DNA from: Anaeramoeba flamelloides
Lineage: Eukaryota; Metamonada; Anaeramoebidae
Direction: 5' to 3'
Assembly: GCA_027625915.1 (NCBI GenBank)
Contig: JANTQA010000036.1
Coordinates: 12,607,001 to 12,671,000, forward strand
Length of the DNA: 64,000 nucleotides
Part shown: positions 61,384 to 64,000 of the stretch, piece after piece
How positions within the stretch are numbered: the first letter of the stretch is position 1
How the letters are laid out: each line of letters opens with the position of its first letter
Notes under the pieces: model-generated
Databases searched by the model: none
Seen by the model: the letters and a program-made list of their open reading frames with translations, nothing else
Told to the model about the DNA's origin: nothing
Translations under genes and position numbers: made by a program

Positions 61384-61416
<33 letters not shown>
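61384..61416 (+). repeat. AAT trinucleotide microsatellite
   Basis: About eleven units of AAT directly upstream (on the minus strand) of the presumed terminal exon. Confidence 0.9.
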
Positions 61417-62289
61417 GTATTATTATAATCATAGATATAATTTTAATGGGATTATAAGGAATTAGAGAAAGAAAAGATCAGAAAAAAAAAAAAAAGAGAT
61501 TATGATAAAAGTAAAAAATTAAAATCGATCTGATTATTTCTTATACAATTAGTGTTTTTTATTATTGAAGGTGACAATAGTATTTCTTATGATTATCTAC
61601 AAATAGGTATCTATTCATATATTCAAGAAGAAATAAATCTTGGCTAATTAATATTTGGTATTAAATATAAATTTTTTTTAATTTAGAGTTTATTAAGGTG
61701 GTAAGTTTTAAATGAATTCTTCTGATGCATTACAAATTCCATGCTTTCATTTTAGTTTAGGTTCTTGAGATCTACTATCAACAGATTTAAATATTTTTTT
61801 TTTTTGAAAAAATGAAGTTTTTTTGGATTTTTTATTTTTGGTTCTTTTTTAAATCGAAACTTTAAACAAAGTATTAATGAATAGATTAGCATTTATTTAT
61901 GAGAAGGATTATTGAATTTTACTGAGTTAAGTGTACTTTCGTAATTATAGCCGACTTAAATAAACGAAAAGTAGATAAATATATTCTCAGGTGTATTTTT
62001 AATCAATTATTTTTGCAAAAAATGGTGTTTAATGTAGGGTTTTTATTTTTGTTCTGCTCTAAAACCTCACTTACCAAGCGCTTATAATCTGCAGATAAAA
62101 GATCTTTATTTCTGAACAAATATAAAAGGACAGTTTTTGTAATGTGCGTTCAGAATTCATTTCAAACATACACCCTTAACAAAAACTTGACAACAATACA
62201 AATTTAAATACAATTATTAATTATTTTTTTTGTAAAGCTATTTTTAAAATGTGTCGACTTTTTTTTTTGGGTTTGTTCGAATTAAAACT

Positions 62290-63235
62290 TTTTTAAGGGA
62301 ATAGTCTATATTAAATTTTTTTAGGTAAATTTAATAGAGATTTAGAATTTTTTTTGCCAATTACTTAGATTTGAAATCAAAGTGAAAAACTTCTTAGTAT
62401 AGTAATGAAATCTTGCTAAATGACATTCATTAAATTTAGTTATTGTTTTTATAGAAATAAAAAAATTTTCCATTTTTTTCACTTTTTTGAAAGTTGCTTT
62501 TTTTCAACTTTTCGCAAAAATACAAAAAATAAAATATTATCTGAGCAAGAAAGCAAAACCTTGTTGTGTTTGTGGAAGACGTACAAAAAACAGTTTGAAA
62601 AAGAAACCTGAAAAGGTTTTTTTGGATTTGCATGAAAACATAGTTTGATTCGAAAAAAATATATAATATATGCTTTACTTTTAATTAAAGATTTTCTTTT
62701 TTTTCTTGTACCATTCTTTTTTTTCATGAATCTACTTTTTCAGTTTACACTCTTTTGTTTTTGTTGAATTTGAAGTTTTTTTAAGTGTTCCCAAATTACC
62801 ATCCCAAAAGTTTTTGTCAGAGTCAAAAAAAATCAAAGAAAAGAATAAGAACTATTTTTTTTAAAAGTCATTATTGATAAAACAAATTGAGTTCTTTATA
62901 GAGTCAAGTTGGATGAACAGAAGTGAAGGAGAAAATATTCACTTGTTTTAAATTATTTTTTCGTTTTTAAAAATGAGAATAAATATTATTTTTGAGAAAA
63001 TAATTAAATCCAAAATTAATCAAAAAATTCTCATCATTTAAAGATATTTTTTTTAAAAAAAAATTTTAAAAGTCACTTTTTTTGACAGAATTGTAAAATT
63101 TTAAAAAAACAAGAACTAAAAGTTCTAACATTGAAAAAACCTGTCTATTTTCAATTTTAAACATATTTCAAGATAAGGATTCCTTATTTAGTTATTAGTC
63201 AAAAAAAAAAATTAATAAAGACTAGTCACTTAAGG
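62290..63235 (-). repeat. Family K repeat, copy K2, interrupted
   Basis: The left part (62290-62380: GGAATAGTCTATATTAAATT, TTTAATAGAGATT, AATTACTTAGATTTGAAATC) and the right part (63150-63235: AAGATAAGGATTCCTTATTT, AAAGACTAGTCACTTAAG) match the two ends of K1 in inverse orientation. About 770 bp of unrelated sequence separates them, suggesting a later insertion. Confidence 0.4.
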
Positions 63236-63425
63236 TTTTTTGTTTTAAAAAAGTGAGGAATTAAAATTGTAAAAAAGTGATTTCCTTCCCTCCACCTGGC
63301 CTCTACTTCACATTCAAAGGTTGAGTACTCACTTTTTTAAAACTTTATTTTTTGAAAAAATTTTAATTCTGATAGTCTTCACTTTTTTAAAACAAAAAAC
63401 TCGAAAAAAGTTTTAATAAAGTTCT
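63230..63425. repeat. Short foldback repeat
   Basis: TTTTTTGTTTTAAAAAAGTGA and GAATTAAAATT on the left recur in reverse complement on the right (TTCACTTTTTTAAAACAAAAAA, AATTTTAATTC). The roughly 50-bp loop is less AT-rich (TTCCCTCCACCTGGCCTC). No duplication could be defined. Confidence 0.45.
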
Positions 63426-64000
63426 CGCTTTATTAAAATAGCTGTATTTGACGTTGAGTGAAATTCATTTGAATTTGTTTGGCCTTTAATATATGTTTTC
63501 TTAATTTATTTCTAATCTAATAGCTCGATTGGCTTGATGACTAATTTTTTTTTTTTGTTTTAGTTCTAGTTGATTTAAATAAATTACTACTTTTAAAATC
63601 AAATTAAACAAATTGAAATTTTATCTCAAAGTTCAATCAGGAAGCTTTGTTAAATCTCTTAAAATATCATTTCTAATCGATTTTGTGGAGATCTTTGAAT
63701 TTTCTTCAACTTTTCAGGTTGTAAAATATTTATGGAACTTGAAATAAACTTTTACATTTTTTAATCGGAAAATTACAGTAATAACAAATAGTGAACGTTT
63801 TTTGGTCTATAAAAACAAAAAATATTAATACCCATGGTTCAAATACCACTAAACTTTTTTCAAAGCACTTTGAAGGAATTTTTTGAAACACATATAAAAA
63901 TCCAAGTGTCACAAATGAACAATCTTAAATATTGTGGCTTTGATTTTGTAATTTATTCCTGTCGTTTTCCTTTTAAAAAATGAACATTTTTATTTCAAGC

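Larger units (their letters stand above)
61352..64000. other. AT-rich region, possibly intron of the 61-kb gene
   Basis: No exon or gene is recognisable. It holds an AAT microsatellite (61384-61416), repeat K2 (about 62290-63235) and a foldback (about 63230-63425). Open frames at 62420-62727 and 63730-63912 show no domain. A TATAAAAG word at about 62120 is not followed by any convincing gene. Confidence 0.4.

Noticed and set aside
62110-62130. TATAAAAG promoter-like word
   Set aside because: No gene follows on the plus strand, and such words are frequent at this composition.
63519-63560. TAGCTCGATTGGCTTGATGA, resembling a tRNA D-arm
   Set aside because: No matching acceptor stem, anticodon arm or T-loop could be found around it.

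Overview
The window is very AT-rich nuclear DNA from a unicellular eukaryote. Its genes are split by GT-AG introns of about 110 bp to 4.5 kb and use the standard code with TAA stops. The proteins include a mitochondrial-type Hsp70 with an apparent presequence, a CCT chaperonin subunit, an ADA2 adaptor and an exosome subunit. The Lys/Asn/Gln-rich tails and poly-A/T intergenic DNA recall AT-rich amoebae, but I cannot assign a lineage. Coding exons cover only about 17% of the window.

Layout: (1) 2.8-3.0 kb, minus: a small SelW/Rdx-family gene with one in-frame TGA exactly at the selenocysteine position of that family; ordinary ORF calling misses it. (2) 4.3-6.9 kb, plus: mitochondrial Hsp70, three exons. 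(3) 11.4-13.2 kb, plus: E2F-like winged-helix protein, two exons. (4) 18.2-24.8 kb, minus: CCT6 (zeta) with a 4.5-kb intron. (5) 28.3-29.2 kb, minus: SCP-like CTD phosphatase, two exons. (6) 36.7-38.3 kb, minus: unrecognised 505-residue protein. (7) 44.6-46.4 kb, minus: ADA2. (8) 52.3-57.6 kb, plus: exosome subunit RRP45/EXOSC9 with a 3.9-kb intron. (9) 61.1-61.35 kb, minus: a likely 3'-terminal exon of a gene whose upstream part I cannot see.

Much of the remaining DNA is short non-autonomous DNA transposons. I separate several families by their ends. Family A (three copies, about 1.2-1.9 kb) has TA flanks and subterminal arrays of TCGCGA palindromes spaced every 18-20 bp. Family B (seven foldback copies, about 197 bp) has TA flanks and Tc1/mariner-like CAGT ends, with five copies packed into 3 kb. 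Family C (about 240 bp) starts TACTGATAAATTC; one copy hosts a family A insertion inside the CCT6 intron. Families D and E have TTAA flanks, as piggyBac-type elements do. Several other dispersed repeats (F-K) are paired copies at distant sites. I saw no transposase, retroelement, tRNA, rRNA or CRISPR array.

The genes are housekeeping loci with no evident shared pathway: protein folding (Hsp70, CCT6), transcription and chromatin (E2F-like, ADA2, CTD phosphatase-like) and RNA decay (EXOSC9). The most interesting points are the candidate selenoprotein and the iteron-bearing family A elements, whose copies show graded CpG-type decay.
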